Of a stretch of DNA of 64,000 nt, positions 32,760 to 44,004 are shown piece after piece (position 1 is the stretch's first letter; every line of letters begins with the position of its first letter). The notes below the pieces were generated by a model. The model worked only from the letters and a program-made list of their open reading frames with translations. It was not told the origin of the DNA and did no database searches. This DNA is from Isoetes taiwanensis (Eukaryota; Streptophyta; Lycopodiopsida; Isoetales; Isoetaceae), in contig JAJEKV010000127.1 in the NCBI GenBank assembly GCA_021234155.1, positions 370,001 through 434,000 on the forward strand, read 5' to 3'. Position numbers and translations under genes: made by a program.

Positions 32760-33486
32760 TTAGGATGTTTGAGGTCGCATAGCGGATCCCCATCTGCTCC
32801 TCGGAGAGCAAGGAACTCTTCCTCCGCCGGGTAGCTTGTCTCGGGCCTTGTCCGCCTCCATAATCTCGGGCCTGATGTTGCTGTAGGCTTGGATGTCGGA
32901 GGTAAACTCCCCAAGTGTCTGGCTTCCCCTTACTTGGAGGGGGAAGTCGACTTCCCTGACGATGAAGTCGCCCAAGTCCGCTTCTTCGAGTTGGTGCAAG
33001 AACTCTTCAGCCTGCACTTTCCCCTCGCACTCCGGAGGTTTTGAATGTCGCTAGGAGCAGTAAACCTCACCTTCGACGATAATGGGAGCTAGGCTTGTGA
33101 TGCCTAACCCGAGGGGTGGCGCTGACTCGAGTCCGCCCTTCTTTCAAGTCTTGCCACTCCCGCTCGCTTGTCGCCGCCTCGGCGGGTCGGCTCGACATCG
33201 CTTCTTCCTCCTCCCTCGTGATTCCCTCGCTCATCCGAAGTCCTTCCTTCCCTTCCCCGCCCTCGCTCATACCGCGGTGAGGAGCCGTTGTTCTCCGGGC
33301 CGCACGGCTAATGGGTCCACGCCCATGGGGAATGGAGGTTTCCCCCACGGGTGTTCTCGCGACGGCAGGAGAAAGATTGCCGTGGGTGTTGTTGAAAGAG
33401 AAGTACTTGGTCCCCGCTGACGCTAGGACCATTGGCTCAAAAGCAAGGCGCTTTTGTTTGTGAGGTATTTGGCGCATGTTCGACAT
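32760..33486 (-). pseudogene. Charged gypsy 5' region, unrecognised
   Basis: Two overlapping minus-strand frames (33486-33067 and 33017-32760) rich in Arg, Glu, Ser and Ala, lying upstream of the Gag core. They probably belong to an extended Gag or an extra 5' ORF. No known domain is recognised. Confidence 0.35.
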
Positions 33487-35156
33487 CGCCTAATGCCGCC
33501 CGCAGTGGACCGCCTAGGAACAAAATATCCTACACAAGGGGGAGTTGCACTAGCTACTGGTTCTACCCTAGCTTGGAACTCGGGCCAAGACTCTACTATA
33601 AGTCGGGTCGCAGGTAAGTAGGTTGCTTGGACGCCTACCTCCCTTCCCCAAGATCCGAAGATTTGGTCGACGCCGCCGCAAAGAAAGATGAGCTACCGGG
33701 CTGCACCATCTCCGAAATCGGTTGCCATTGATTAATTGCGTAAGAGGGTAACAAACGGTTGCAAGAGCCAGTGGAGTTGGGAAATCGGGCTAGAAGGGCA
33801 GGAGCAGATTTGTAGGGTGCTATCCGAGAAGTGACTGCGTCTATTTATAGAAAAGGGGAAACCCTAATTTTGGATGACTTGAAAATTTCTTAGGATTGGG
33901 TAATTCTAACTTATCCGAGGTCAAAATAGGAGTTTGAGGACTATAGGAGATGCTTGAGCAAGGCTAGGTTACCTAAAAGATGCTATGCAAGAGGGTTGAA
34001 GGTGACTTTGACAAGTCCCCGTGTGAAGAATTGTAAGAGGTTCACAATTCTGCCCTTCAAAACTAACTTTTTGTTTTATGCATCAGCGCTGAAATGTGGA
34101 GACATCGGGCCTCATTTCAATCAAAGATGTCCAACTTGGGTAAACTAATGGTGTAAGGGTGATGGGCTCATCAAATTAGGCGTAATCGAACCCTTTATTT
34201 GGTCAATTTGAGCTGTTTTGGTCAAGTTGGGCGTAGGTCTCACGCCTTTGCGCCCGCTCAATCCTAACTTTTTGTTTTATGACGAGGCGCGAAATGCGTG
34301 GAGACATCATGTCTCTCGGCCCCAAATGTCCTATTTCACCAAATAAAAACTAAAACTTATTAATTTGCTCTAATTACCCAAGTTTATGTTATCAAGGTAC
34401 ACAAAATTGCTCTATATTACAAAATTTTTAATTATTTACAACAAAAGTTTCTATATGCTCTCCCCTTACGCGGGTCGCAAGACTCATGTCTTGTCGATTA
34501 AGGTTACTCGGCATGGATAGTGTGTCGCTGAATCTTCAAAATGTTGAAATTATCTTTTGCCTCTCTCGCCTTTTGCAGATTGCTGCCAACACTGGGTCTG
34601 CGGACTCTAAAGTCTCCGCTCAGAGGGCTCAGATCACTTCACGCACTAACTTCAACTTAAGGGCAACACTGGGATTAGAGACCAGAAGTCATTGAAGTGT
34701 CTAATCTCCCTTACGCTTCTCTCCTCCTCCTTCTAATTCTATCTTTGGTGGTGGCTTGGGAACCTTGGGGTTCTCTTTAAGGTTTGTCCCTGGTCAGTTC
34801 CCTCGTGACCCTAACCCCGCTTTCATAATATTGGTTGTAGGCCGGGCCGCCATGTAGGCCTCTTCCTCATCTTCCTCTCAGATCTCGGGTGCTTTGAAGA
34901 GCTTCCCCGCAAGCTTGATGCTTTTTCTATCCCATGCCTGTCCTCCTCGGAAGAGTGGTTTTCTGAGGGGTTTGGGGGTTCTTTCAGAGTCGCCTTAATG
35001 GGTCCTCGGTCCTCAAGAGTCGCTTCTGAGGGTCTTGGGGGTTCGGGCTGCCGCCCTTTGATGATACAATATTGGGGTTCGCAATTTCTTCCTTGGCGGT
35101 AGTCCTCGTTCTCCTTATGCCAAATGGTACTTAACTTCCCTTTCTTTCTTCTTTCT

Positions 35157-35590
35157 TCACGCCTCTTTTTGTTCCTCTTCCTTCCTTTTCCTCTTTTTGT
35201 CTTCCCTTCTCTTCTGCCGGCGCTCGTACTTTCTGATGAACCTTCTAAGGTCTGCTACCTCCGCTGGCTCCAGACCTGTCACCTGCTCATCCTGCTCGAG
35301 GATTTCCGTGGGTGCGTCTGAATGGTCTGCTTGTTCCTGCTGCTGGATCTCCCGCTCTATTTCTTCATACACCTCCCTCGTCTCCTCGTCCATGGAGTTC
35401 GGTGATGTGGCCTCGTCCTGCTCTCGGGCTCGGGTCAAGTTGAAGCCTCGCATCAGACGGACAGTGTCTCTGCTCTCGTCCGGAAGGCGAACGGCCCTCT
35501 AACCTCTCAAGCATCATCCGACTATCTCCTCACTAAGCAGGGTGGTGGTTTCACCGGGCGACGCTTGCGGGCCTGCTTGGTTCGGGCCAT
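35157..35590 (-). pseudogene. N-terminal gypsy ORF with a histone H3-like start and a charged coiled coil
   Basis: A 22-codon frame starting at 35590 reads MARTKQARKRRPVKPP before a stop. The beginning ARTKQ-AR resembles the histone H3 tail (ARTKQTAR) with one residue missing. A second frame, 35453-35157, encodes an acidic then strongly basic coiled coil (EEIEREIQQQEQ, then KYERRQKRREDKKRKRKEEE). They may be one protein split by frameshifts. This is the first coding sequence after the PBS. The H3 resemblance could be chance. Confidence 0.4.
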
Positions 35591-36231
35591 GCTTTTATGG
35601 ATCGCCAATCTGGATAAGAGCCGAGAGATCGCCTAAGTTGGGAAGAGCGGATTTCTAGGGCTTGGACGAAAAAAATGAGGGGGTTCTACATCTATTTATA
35701 GCTTGTGGAATTTTAGGTCAAAACTCAAGTTGCTCTGTTTAACATGCTAAGGCACCAACTTATCTAAAACTTATGCTTATTTCGACTTTTCCTATTTATT
35801 GTTCATTTGCGCCTGCTCCAATACTAATGTTTAGTTTTTTACCAAGCGCCGAAATGGAGATCTCATACATTTCTAGGTTTTTAGGTAATTAAAACATGCT
35901 ATTCTAACTAATTCCTACCTTAGAATTAGCCTTACCACATTATTTTTCTCAAATTCATCATGTTTTGTGTTCTTATTCAATGTTCATAGCTTTTTCCGCG
36001 CTCAAAACAAAAAGTTAGTTTTATGACCAAAGGAAAATGTGGAGACCACCTCACTTGGAAAAATTTTGGCTCATTCTTTTAATCTTGTTAAATTCCAATT
36101 CATTTAATTGTTACTAGCTTAGCATAACTACAAAGGTGAGAAAAAAAATTTTCCCACTTTTTCGAGGCTTGAGGACCCTATCAAGTTAGTACTACTAGGA
36201 ACATGGTCGCTTTGCTCTTGGTCTCCAAGAA

Positions 36232-36246
36232 CATTGCTCGATACCA
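36232..36246 (-). promoter_or_regulatory. Primer-binding site of the nested gypsy element
   Basis: Minus-strand TGGTATCGAGCAATG directly follows the 5' LTR. It equals the plant PBS TGGTATCAGAGC, complementary to initiator tRNA-Met, except that an AG is missing inside a CAG. That places one of the suspected CAG errors on a functionally fixed site. Confidence 0.78.
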
Positions 36247-37813
36247 CCGCGGACGCCCCTTACTGTGATACGGTGCCCTCACCGTATACAAACAGAGTTC
36301 TTTCCCCACACCAGCCCATGCCGATACAGGGCCCTCCACATATCATCGCACCTGTAACGAGTCCTGGGGAGAGAGTGAAGGTGTCATTCTACCCCGCCTC
36401 CCCGTGGCCTACCTAGTCATGAAGCGTAAAACATACATGTCAAGTAGCACATACATCAACACCCTGACCATCTCAAGGATGGTCCTCCTCATATCAAGAT
36501 GGACAAAGATCAAGACATCACATAGGGGACCCTACCCAAGGCTCGCATCAAAGGATGACTGACGGCTTGGGTCCCCGTGAGTTCATTGTGCATGCACTTA
36601 TGGCAATGGAGTTGGCCGGGCATAAGAACATGGCATAGGGTTGTCCACTCCATCCGGCCTCTTCCGGTGTAACACACTTTGCGTAGTAGGCTGAAAAGTG
36701 TTGGGACTCGATCAGAGTCTCACGGATGCATAGCCAAGGGGCTATTCCCGGTCTCATCCTCCCGCCGATGGGGGCAGGTAGGGATCACTCCCTCCAGAGA
36801 TCTACATGCCGACTCAAGGTGACTAGAGGGCCACCGCCTGTGATTCGACCGAACCCAATGGAAAGTGTACACCACTTCACGGGTGTCGAGCCCATGCCTT
36901 ACCCACACTCAAAGGGTAAGCCATTAGACCTAGTCACAATGATCCCTGTAGGCTTTACACACCGTGGGGATCGCTCAAGAGTCGCAAACATGGACCTCCT
37001 TCTTAGCCGGGCCTCGCCCCTTCACCCACAACAGGTGTGTGTGGCTCTTGTACACAGCTAATCTACAAAGGTGCTAGAGAGGCTATTCTAGGAGCATCAA
37101 CTACAAGCTTTAGGGCCTCTACCCCTTCCCAATACAAGGAGTTCACAGAGAGACATCATCCAAATATATCACGTAAGAACCAAAGAACTAGATCTAATCA
37201 TAGAGTTAGGTTCTTTAGTTAGTGTCCCAGATCTAAGATCTAGATAGTTTATTATGGGCAATTTAATAGTCTAAACCCACGATTCTATGACTAGAAGACG
37301 GTTTAAGCTATTAAATTGACCAAATACCTGATCCTTGAGTGGCTCCTCCCCGACCGAAGTTCAACCATCCCGCCGGAAATGAGCTTAATCTGTGGGAGCC
37401 GATGGTGCACCATGGGCTGCCGCTCGAGGCGGGGTTTTGGCTCCTAGGGCAGCCAAAACCGAGCTCTAAAACCCTAAGGATCTAAAAAAAACTAGCAAGC
37501 TAGGGTTTTCCTACCCTAAATAGACATGGGTTTAGGTTAGGGTTTCCAATCACCCAATTTGGCATGGGATAATTGAAAGGCCCCACTTGCCTTTAATGGC
37601 TAGGTGGCAAAATATGCCAACATGGAAAGGTGTTTTCATTAATGTGCACATGTGCACATTAATAATATATGAACACTCCTAGCAAGTTGCCCCCTAGGGC
37701 TACTTACCTGGCTATCCGCTACGCACACGCCGGGTCGGAGGGGCGCGGTATGCGGATTTGGCAAGCATAAAGATACGCCCCGGGACCGTGATAATCGGGG
37801 CCGGAACGTCACA
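36247..37813 (-). repeat. 5' LTR of the nested gypsy element
   Basis: 1,567 bp; the outer terminus ends GGAACGTCACA at 37813, and the inner terminus (36247) is diverged. The 26-bp palindrome recurs perfectly at 37638-37663. CTTAA at 37814-37818 is the target duplication. Differences from the 3' LTR are dominated by 1-3-base indels and CAG/CTG-type replacements. Confidence 0.92.
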
Positions 37814-37884
37814 CTTAAGCATTCCTGTTTGCATGGCATTATTTCCAGTCCTCTCAATTCGAACTTCTGTTCCCGTTTGAACCA

Positions 37885-38567
37885 ATGGCAAGGTTAAGCA
37901 AGTGTTCTGCTTCTTCTCGTGGGTTTGCTTCTCCTTCTACAGCAGTTAATGGTGCTCTTGGAGAGCTTCTAACCGATTTACAAGCCCCAGCCTGGGCTCA
38001 AGAAATTCTGAAGTTGGCTACAGAGAACCTGACTGTTTTAGAGTTCAAGATTGTAGCATTACGGAAGGAGATAGACGTAAAAGCAAGAAATCTAAGAACA
38101 TGATGCTCAAGTATCTAGGCAATATCAAGCCCTGGGACAGTCTCAATGGCATTGAGGATGTCTTTTTTTGATTTAGAGAGCCATCTTTGATTGTCCAACA
38201 CCCTGGATCCTATAGCCAAAGCAAAGATTGATAAAGGTATGTTTGTTGTTTCTGAACAAAAGAGCTTAATTTGGATAAGGGACCGGAAGAGTGCTGCTGT
38301 TGCGGAATGTTATGATCTTGGTGATCTTAATCCAACTGATGGCGATAAGAAACTTAGAGAAGCTAGAAGGATGGCCTTGGAGTTGAAGGCTACTCTTCAG
38401 AATAAAAGATTTCTCAAACAAGCAGCCTAATTGTTTTGTTCGTCAGAGTCCTAATCATTTGGCAACTTCTTGTCCAACCAAGAATTTGCTTTCTCCAGCT
38501 CCTCAGCAACTTCGTCTTCCGAATGCAGCTAATGCAAATGCACTATTTTATAAACTGGCTTGAATGC
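37885..38567 (+). pseudogene. Gag of DIRS-2, broken
   Basis: The frame at 37885-38103 (MARLSKCSASSRG...QAPAWAQEIL) and the next at 38191-38430 (IDKGMFVV...LIWIRDRK...CYDLGDLNPTDGDKKLREAR) align with DIRS-1 Gag. A third frame carries the knuckle CFVRQSPNHLATSC with the second Cys changed to Arg, then LLSPAPQQLRLPNA and a stop at about 38567. A stop after the coiled coil and frame changes break the gene. Confidence 0.8.
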
Positions 38568-38569
38568 TC

Positions 38570-39916
38570 AATGCGTTTTGTGGCAGTTTGTACTGTCATG
38601 TTTGCTTTGTATTGCGCTAAATTTAAATTATGTTTGTGCTTCCTAGTTTAATTGCATAAGTTTTGTTGCAATTTCTGTCTCCAGCATTGGTCTTGGGTCA
38701 TGTTCTATCCGCTTGACCATGGTTGTGATTTGCGACTTTCAGATCTAAGCTTTTATTCTTTTGAATTTATATTTTCTTTTTGATGCATTTTCTAACTAGC
38801 AGGTTTTCTTTTACAGGAAGCTCTTGAGCTGTTACTTCCTATAATAACCTTGCTTTAGTCTGACCAGTAGAAGCTCATTAACCACATATTTGCATGTTAT
38901 TCTAGTTCACAATATTTGTAAGCTATGGCAATTGTTTTGGCTTGCATAGTGAATCATTGCATAGTGATTCAGGTTGATGTCCAGCTTGCAAGCTTGCAGT
39001 TAAGGCACCATTTCTTAGTCTTTTCTTGCAGCCTTTTGCTCTCATCTGTTGTCAATCATTGCATAGAGCCTACCTTGCCCATGATTAGTTTCTCCATTGC
39101 TTATAATCCGTCCTGCTAACTAGAGTCTACAGACATATACCAAGCTTTTCAAAAGCCAGGAAGATATCTAGCTTCTGTTTCTCATGTTAGTGTTATGCAG
39201 TAGTCTTCTTCATTATTATAGTTGTGTATTATGGCTTATGATCAGAATGATGGGATCACTAGCCCTAACAAAGGAGGCTGGAAGAGCTAAAATTTATGCT
39301 CGGCTTTATGCACATTATGATTCCAGTGGTGTTCATGTCCAACGGTAGCAAAGATGCCAGATATTCTTTGTAGATGCACACTAGATCCTAGGGCATAGTC
39401 TAGTTTTAGATATGTCAGTTCCAGGAGAAATGTTCTATCTCGGTTTCAGATGTATATATTGCACGATTTCACTTTGCAATACTAGATCATGGGGCTTAGA
39501 AGCATTGTATTCTACATAGATTTGGCTTATAGAACAAGACATTTATGAACTGGGACAGATATATTATGGTTGCAAAAGTTTGGAAGCTTACCTTTCAGAT
39601 TGACATAGAAGCCCTCTCTTAAAGTGACCTGTTATGCCTCCAAAGAGTTCGTTGTAGAGCTGCTGTTCAGAGTCCAGAACTGTCTCCTAGTTAATGTGCT
39701 TTAATTGAGGCGGAGTATATTTTGGAAGTGCCGTATCATAGCCTGTAGAGCCGATTTACATGTGGAAGTGTCTCGGTTCATGAGATGCTATAGTGAATCA
39801 ACCGTTCCTTTTACTACAGTTTCGATTTGTAGTAGTGAACAACGGTCCTTTTTGTTTTGCTTTTAAATTAATATAAGTCCATTTGTGCTTTTCAATAATG
39901 GTGAGTTTTTGTTGAA
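38570..39916. other. Interior of DIRS-2 or inserted DNA, nothing recognised
   Basis: T-rich sequence with scattered stops. Several TTTTCTTTTACAG- and TTTCAG-like tracts look like 3' splice sites, but no exon can be named. Confidence 0.35.
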
Positions 39917-41002
39917 TTGCTAAAGAACAGTTGGCAAAATCATTCATTGAGCCAGTTTCTTTATCTATCCATATCAAATTTCTATGGTGGCCATATTCTG
40001 TATCCTCTAGTCTCCTGCGAATCACATCCTTTGCAACATCTTCAAAACTCATATGCCTTCTTGGTACGAGCACTAGGGGTGAAGTCCACAGTCCCATATC
40101 AAATTCTATTGCAGGAGACGGGATTCTTGCCTCTTCAGAGGGCGGCCCTTGATCGCCATATTGTCTATTTTCAGAAGGTGGTCAATATGAACAACGCTCG
40201 TCTCCCTAACCTAGCTTATGTCATGGCAATAGGGCCGCAGTACCTCAAGGCTTGCTGGAGGGAAAAGAGAGCTCAATGGTTGGCTAGATGGAATGTGCAG
40301 GAGCACAGGTGCATACATGTGCAAACAGAGGCAGATCGCCATAGCTTGAGGCAATATCTTGACGCTTGCTTCCTCAGCAAGCTTTGGGATGCCAGTGCCC
40401 TTGAACAGGTCAAGACAGCACACTACTAGCGCCACATAAATCCCACATTGGAACGATGCCCGCAATGCTACCTACGTACCCACTTGCCCATGAAAAGGCG
40501 CACACTCATTGCCTCCATTCGCACAGGAGCACACCATCTTCAAATTGAGACGGGCAGATGGATTGGTGAGCCACGCCAGGACAGACTCTGCCAATGCTGC
40601 CAAATGGGAGTCATTGAGGATGAATCTCATACCCTTCAAAGTTGCCCAGCATATGATCAAAATCCGGACGCGCTATGTTGAGTTGGTCAGGCCTGGCCAG
40701 CCGCTATATGTGACATTGAGCATGGCTTCTGTATGGGTGCTGGGATCATACCTTCAGGAGGTTATGGACATGCGAGATCAGCTATGTCCTCAGGCACACA
40801 CTTGATATGTATATATACATTTATTTCATGATGATGTATACTTGTACAGTTTGACAACATTCTTATTACTGCTACGGTTTTTCCCTCGAAAACCCTTCGT
40901 TGCGGGGTTTTTTTTAACCCAGACAGTAATAAGTTTGCTGCGCTCCTTCTGGGTCCCATAGGCCGATTGGTCTCAGTGGACGATAAAAATCATTCTTTCT
41001 TT
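39917..41002 (+). mobile_element. LINE, 5'-truncated, with zf-RVT C-terminal domain and 3' tail
   Basis: The frame at 39917-40429 (FLVRALGVKSTVPYQILL, then GFLPLQRAALDRHIVYFQK) is the conserved end of a LINE ORF2. The next frame carries TGRWIGEPRQDRLCQCCQMG, then ESHTLQSCPAYD, a Cys/His zinc-binding domain typical of LINE ORF2 C termini. A frameshift follows, with an end at 40805. The 3'UTR has the GGGGTTTTTTTTAACCC block and ends in GGGTCCCATAGGCCGATTGG, TCTCAGTGGACGATAAAA and TCATTC. It defines the family of tails seen across the window. Confidence 0.78.
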
Positions 41003-41450
41003 TCAAAACTCATGTGTTTTATTCGTTACAACTATGCTTCATGAACATTCACTAAGCTTTACTGCTTCAAGTTGTTTGCCTTTGTTTACACTTTATTTTA
41101 CACCATTGCAAAGTTTAGTTATATCATCACTTAATGTAGCACTTAATGTAGCATCATATTAGACTCTTTGCCATGCCATTCTTAAGTTCTTTACTTTGTT
41201 CCGCATGGTGTTTTATTAGCAGAGCTGGTACTTGCTTAGATGCCTCTTTGATTCATTTGAATCCTTGTCTTTTAAGTTCTTTATTCTTGTGCTTCTTTAT
41301 GAAAATTTGTTGATGCATTTGTTGTTTTCTTCATGACCATGGGCATTGTGGTGCAATTATAATAGGATGTAGTAAGTCACCATTGAGAAAATTTCATTAA
41401 CAATTCATATGTTGTTGTGTGTTTATAATAGTTTGGTTCTAATGTTTCTG
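41003..41450. other. DIRS-2 interior between LINE and RT, nothing recognised
   Basis: T-rich sequence without coding motifs. Confidence 0.35.
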
Positions 41451-41454
41451 GCTG

Positions 41455-42480
41455 GTGGTTTCAGAATTTTGCATTCCATTCCTCAATATCCAGCTGCACC
41501 CTAATGTCCATTATTTGAAGAACAAACTGAAGAAGCACCTTCCTTTTTGGCAATCTTTTACTCTTCTGCAATGGATTTGGACTAGATGGCTACTGGCTAT
41601 AGACTGCCTTGGTCAAATGGCCCTCCTCCTTTTCTTGGTTTCAGTCTAACCATAAATCTACTATCACACATGCTGATTTTGTGCGCCTTGCTGTGTATGA
41701 CTTGCTTCATTCTAGGGCTGCCATCCCTTCCACGTCTCGTCCATTTATCTGTTTCCCTCTTAGTGTGGTCCGAAAAACTAATAATAAATCTCGCTTGATC
41801 CTTAGCCTTCGTTTTGTAAACTTTTCTGTTGCAGACCACTTTTAAGTATGAGATTATTAGGGACGTGCCTTCTATTCCGCAACAAGAGGATTTTCTTTTC
41901 ACTATTGATTTACACTCGGGCTATCATCATGTTGACATTCACCCAGACTTTTGCACTTCTTTTGGCTTTGAATTTGAAGGTCGCTTTTATATGTTCACAT
42001 CCCTTCCTTTCGGCCTTTCAATAGCTTTAAGCCATGCATCAAGTGGTTCGTAGATGGCGTTTCTTTGGCTATCATTGCTCTCCTTAGAGTAATGATTTCC
42101 CTTTTGCGGTTTGTACTACTAATTTTTTCCATTCTCAGGCAGCGCTCCATAAACATCGATTTCAGCCATCCTATGAAGCTAAGTTCCTGGCCTTTGTCTT
42201 AAATACGTTCACATGCTTTCTCTCCATTGCTCCTTCCAAAAGCAAAAAGTTTACTGCTTTAGCCTCTAAGCTGTCGTCTTGCTCCCATGTACATGCCCGT
42301 AGCCTAGCCCCTTTCATGGGCATGCTGGACTTTTTCCGCTTTCTGTTCGGCCCATTCGTTAGGTTACCCTTCTTTCATTTATTTTCTTTATATGCATCCA
42401 TTACTTCTTGGTCTCAACATCTTCATCTTACCTCGCTTATGCACACCAAAATCCATGCTTGATTAAACCGGTTTGATACT
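41455..42480 (+). pseudogene. Reverse transcriptase of DIRS-2, broken
   Basis: Homologous to the DIRS-1 RT. RLPWSNGPPPF lies near 41593; AVYDLLHSRAAIPSTSRPF and CFPLSVVRK follow at 41690-41775; DLHSGYHHVDIHP, then GFEFEGRFYMFTSLPFGLS lie at 41909-42025. The thumb equivalent FLSIAPSKSKKF appears near 42225, followed by FGPFVRLPFFHL and SITSWSQH. The YxDD motif is not visible; the segment after LPFGLS is disrupted. Several frame changes show it is dead. Confidence 0.82.
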
Positions 42481-42569
42481 TTGAACTCTGCTTACCTTCC
42501 CGTCTAGCCCCATTATTGCCCTAAGGTTTTCTTATGATGATTGATGTTGAGTTTGTTTATTTTTTTGTT

Positions 42570-43330
42570 GCAGATGTTTTAAAATCTCAATTTTGGAACG
42601 ATCTTAGTAGATCCAACATGGTTTTATGCAAGTTGAAAGATCTTTTTCAGTGTAACTTGTTGAGTTGTCGAGCCTCATCCACCTTGGCATGAGTTTAAAG
42701 CTTGGTGTTGTGCTAATGACTTGTCTTACCTTCTTGCTATGTTACGTGTCAATCCTTTCCTTACTCATGCTATGTCTGCTTGGACTTCGTGTCACGAGTC
42801 AATGCTGCCTTGGCATCTATCAGCTTCCATCATGTTTTGGTAGGCCTACCTAAGCCTGCTGGTCACCTTCTTGTGGGTCTTGCTCCTGATGTTGCCAAGC
42901 ATAAATTCCCATCTGAGGTTGCTAGAAAACGTCCTCTATTACCACATTTGATCCATCGCATTGTTGATAAGTTTGTTGGAACAAATTCCACTTTGTTAGA
43001 TCTTATGCACTGTGTTACCATTGTTCTTACCTTTGCCAGATTTCTTCGTAGCGCAGAGCTACTCAACCTTCATTGGCATGAGATATTTTTGCTTCCTCAC
43101 ATGCTAGTTTTTTCATTCGTGCCTCTAGAACTGACCAACATGCCTCAGGTGCTTAGGTTTCAGTTGCATGCTGCTGAAACCCCCTTTGGTCTGGGTGCAT
43201 ATTCCTTCCATCAACCGTCTTCTTATATCCCTGAGCTCTGCTCGAATCACAAAGGAGACAAGTTCTATGGCTGCAAAAGCACTGCCCTTGTTTTGTGGAG
43301 GAAAATCTGGAGTTTGCCTTAGATCCACGC
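42570..43330 (+). pseudogene. Tyrosine recombinase N-terminal half of DIRS-2
   Basis: SQFWNDLSRSNMVL, RVNAALASISFHHVLVGLPK, ARKRPLLPHLIHRIVDKFV and FLRSAELLNLHWHEI match the DIRS-1 recombinase up to and including its first catalytic Arg. A frame change then gives HASFFIRASRTDQHASGA, where the catalytic Lys position reads Arg. The His-x-x-Arg, His/Trp and Tyr motifs are not found in the sequence that follows. Confidence 0.8.
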
Positions 43331-43334
43331 TTCA

Positions 43335-44000
43335 CCTTTTTCTTGCGCATGGAAAGAAAAAAAGGGAGGTCTCTCTTCATCGGCTAATCACTGCACAGAG
43401 TTCTTAGAACAAAATAAAACCCTGCCTCGAACCTTCCGTGCCAAAAACAAAAAAAGGGCCAACACGATTTTTCCCATTCTCTAAGATCAATGGCTAAGAA
43501 ATGATGTACTATAGAAATAATATTTCGTACATGCAAATGAATATGATGACCAAATCATAGCAAAACTATATTAAAAAGCGTAGAGCCGAAGGAGGTGCTC
43601 ATGATGGCGCTTAGGGTTTCATCCCCGCTCTTTTGCTCATAACTTGGGATTCCAATGTCAGATTTGGGTGTTCTTAGGCTTCTTAGAAAGCTCGTCGCAC
43701 GATCTTTAACATGATTGCAAATTAAACGGGAGTGTTGCAGCACTCCCGTTTCAAAGATTCCCTTGAAAAAAACAGCCTGCTCTAGAAAATGACACTTTTT
43801 TCCTTCTAATTGGGAATTCCAATAGGCTTAATTTTTTTTTACCTCCTTTTTGGCCCCTTAGTGCAAAAAGAACTTGATTTTGCCAAAACCAAAGACTTGA
43901 AAAGGGAAGAATTTAGACATGCTTTTGTATTCTCAAAAAGTACTTTCTTGAAAACACCGTAACGCAAAGTTGAATAAAATAATTATTATATAATAAAGAG
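43335..44000. other. Right flank of DIRS-2, nothing recognised
   Basis: No recombinase C terminus, no split repeats and no genes are visible. AACGGGAGTGTTGCAG/CTGCAACACTCCCGTT-like complementarity at 43727-43751 gives a short hairpin. Confidence 0.35.
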
Positions 44001-44004
44001 TGTT

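Larger units (their letters stand above)
24768..37813 (-). mobile_element. Full-length Ty3/gypsy chromovirus, 13,046 bp
   Basis: Both LTRs, both target duplications, a PBS, a polypurine tract and the pol order PR-RT-RH-INT-chromodomain are visible on the minus strand. Integrase after RNase H marks Ty3/gypsy; the chromodomain after the integrase marks the chromovirus branch, whose members target heterochromatin. The internal region is 9.9 kb, nearly twice the usual chromovirus size, because of a long stretch between the 5' LTR and the Gag core. Every domain is broken by small indels, yet conserved residues remain. Many of these breaks coincide with lost CAG/CTG sites and may be sequence errors rather than decay. 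Confidence 0.92.
37840..43330 (+). mobile_element. Second DIRS-like retrotransposon (DIRS-2), decayed and interrupted
   Basis: Gag, RT and recombinase N-terminal homologues of DIRS-1 occur in that order on the plus strand. A LINE fragment separates Gag from RT, and RNase H is not recognisable. The recombinase stops being readable before its His-x-x-Arg and Tyr motifs. I find no A or B split repeats matching DIRS-1 at either edge. Divergence from DIRS-1 is large, so it is an older or different subfamily member. Confidence 0.8.

Noticed and set aside
26344-36246. RIP-like or methylation-deamination decay as the cause of the lost CAG sites
   Set aside because: The replacements are CGG, CGAG and CG and include insertions, whereas C-to-T change would give TAG, CAA, CTA or TTG.
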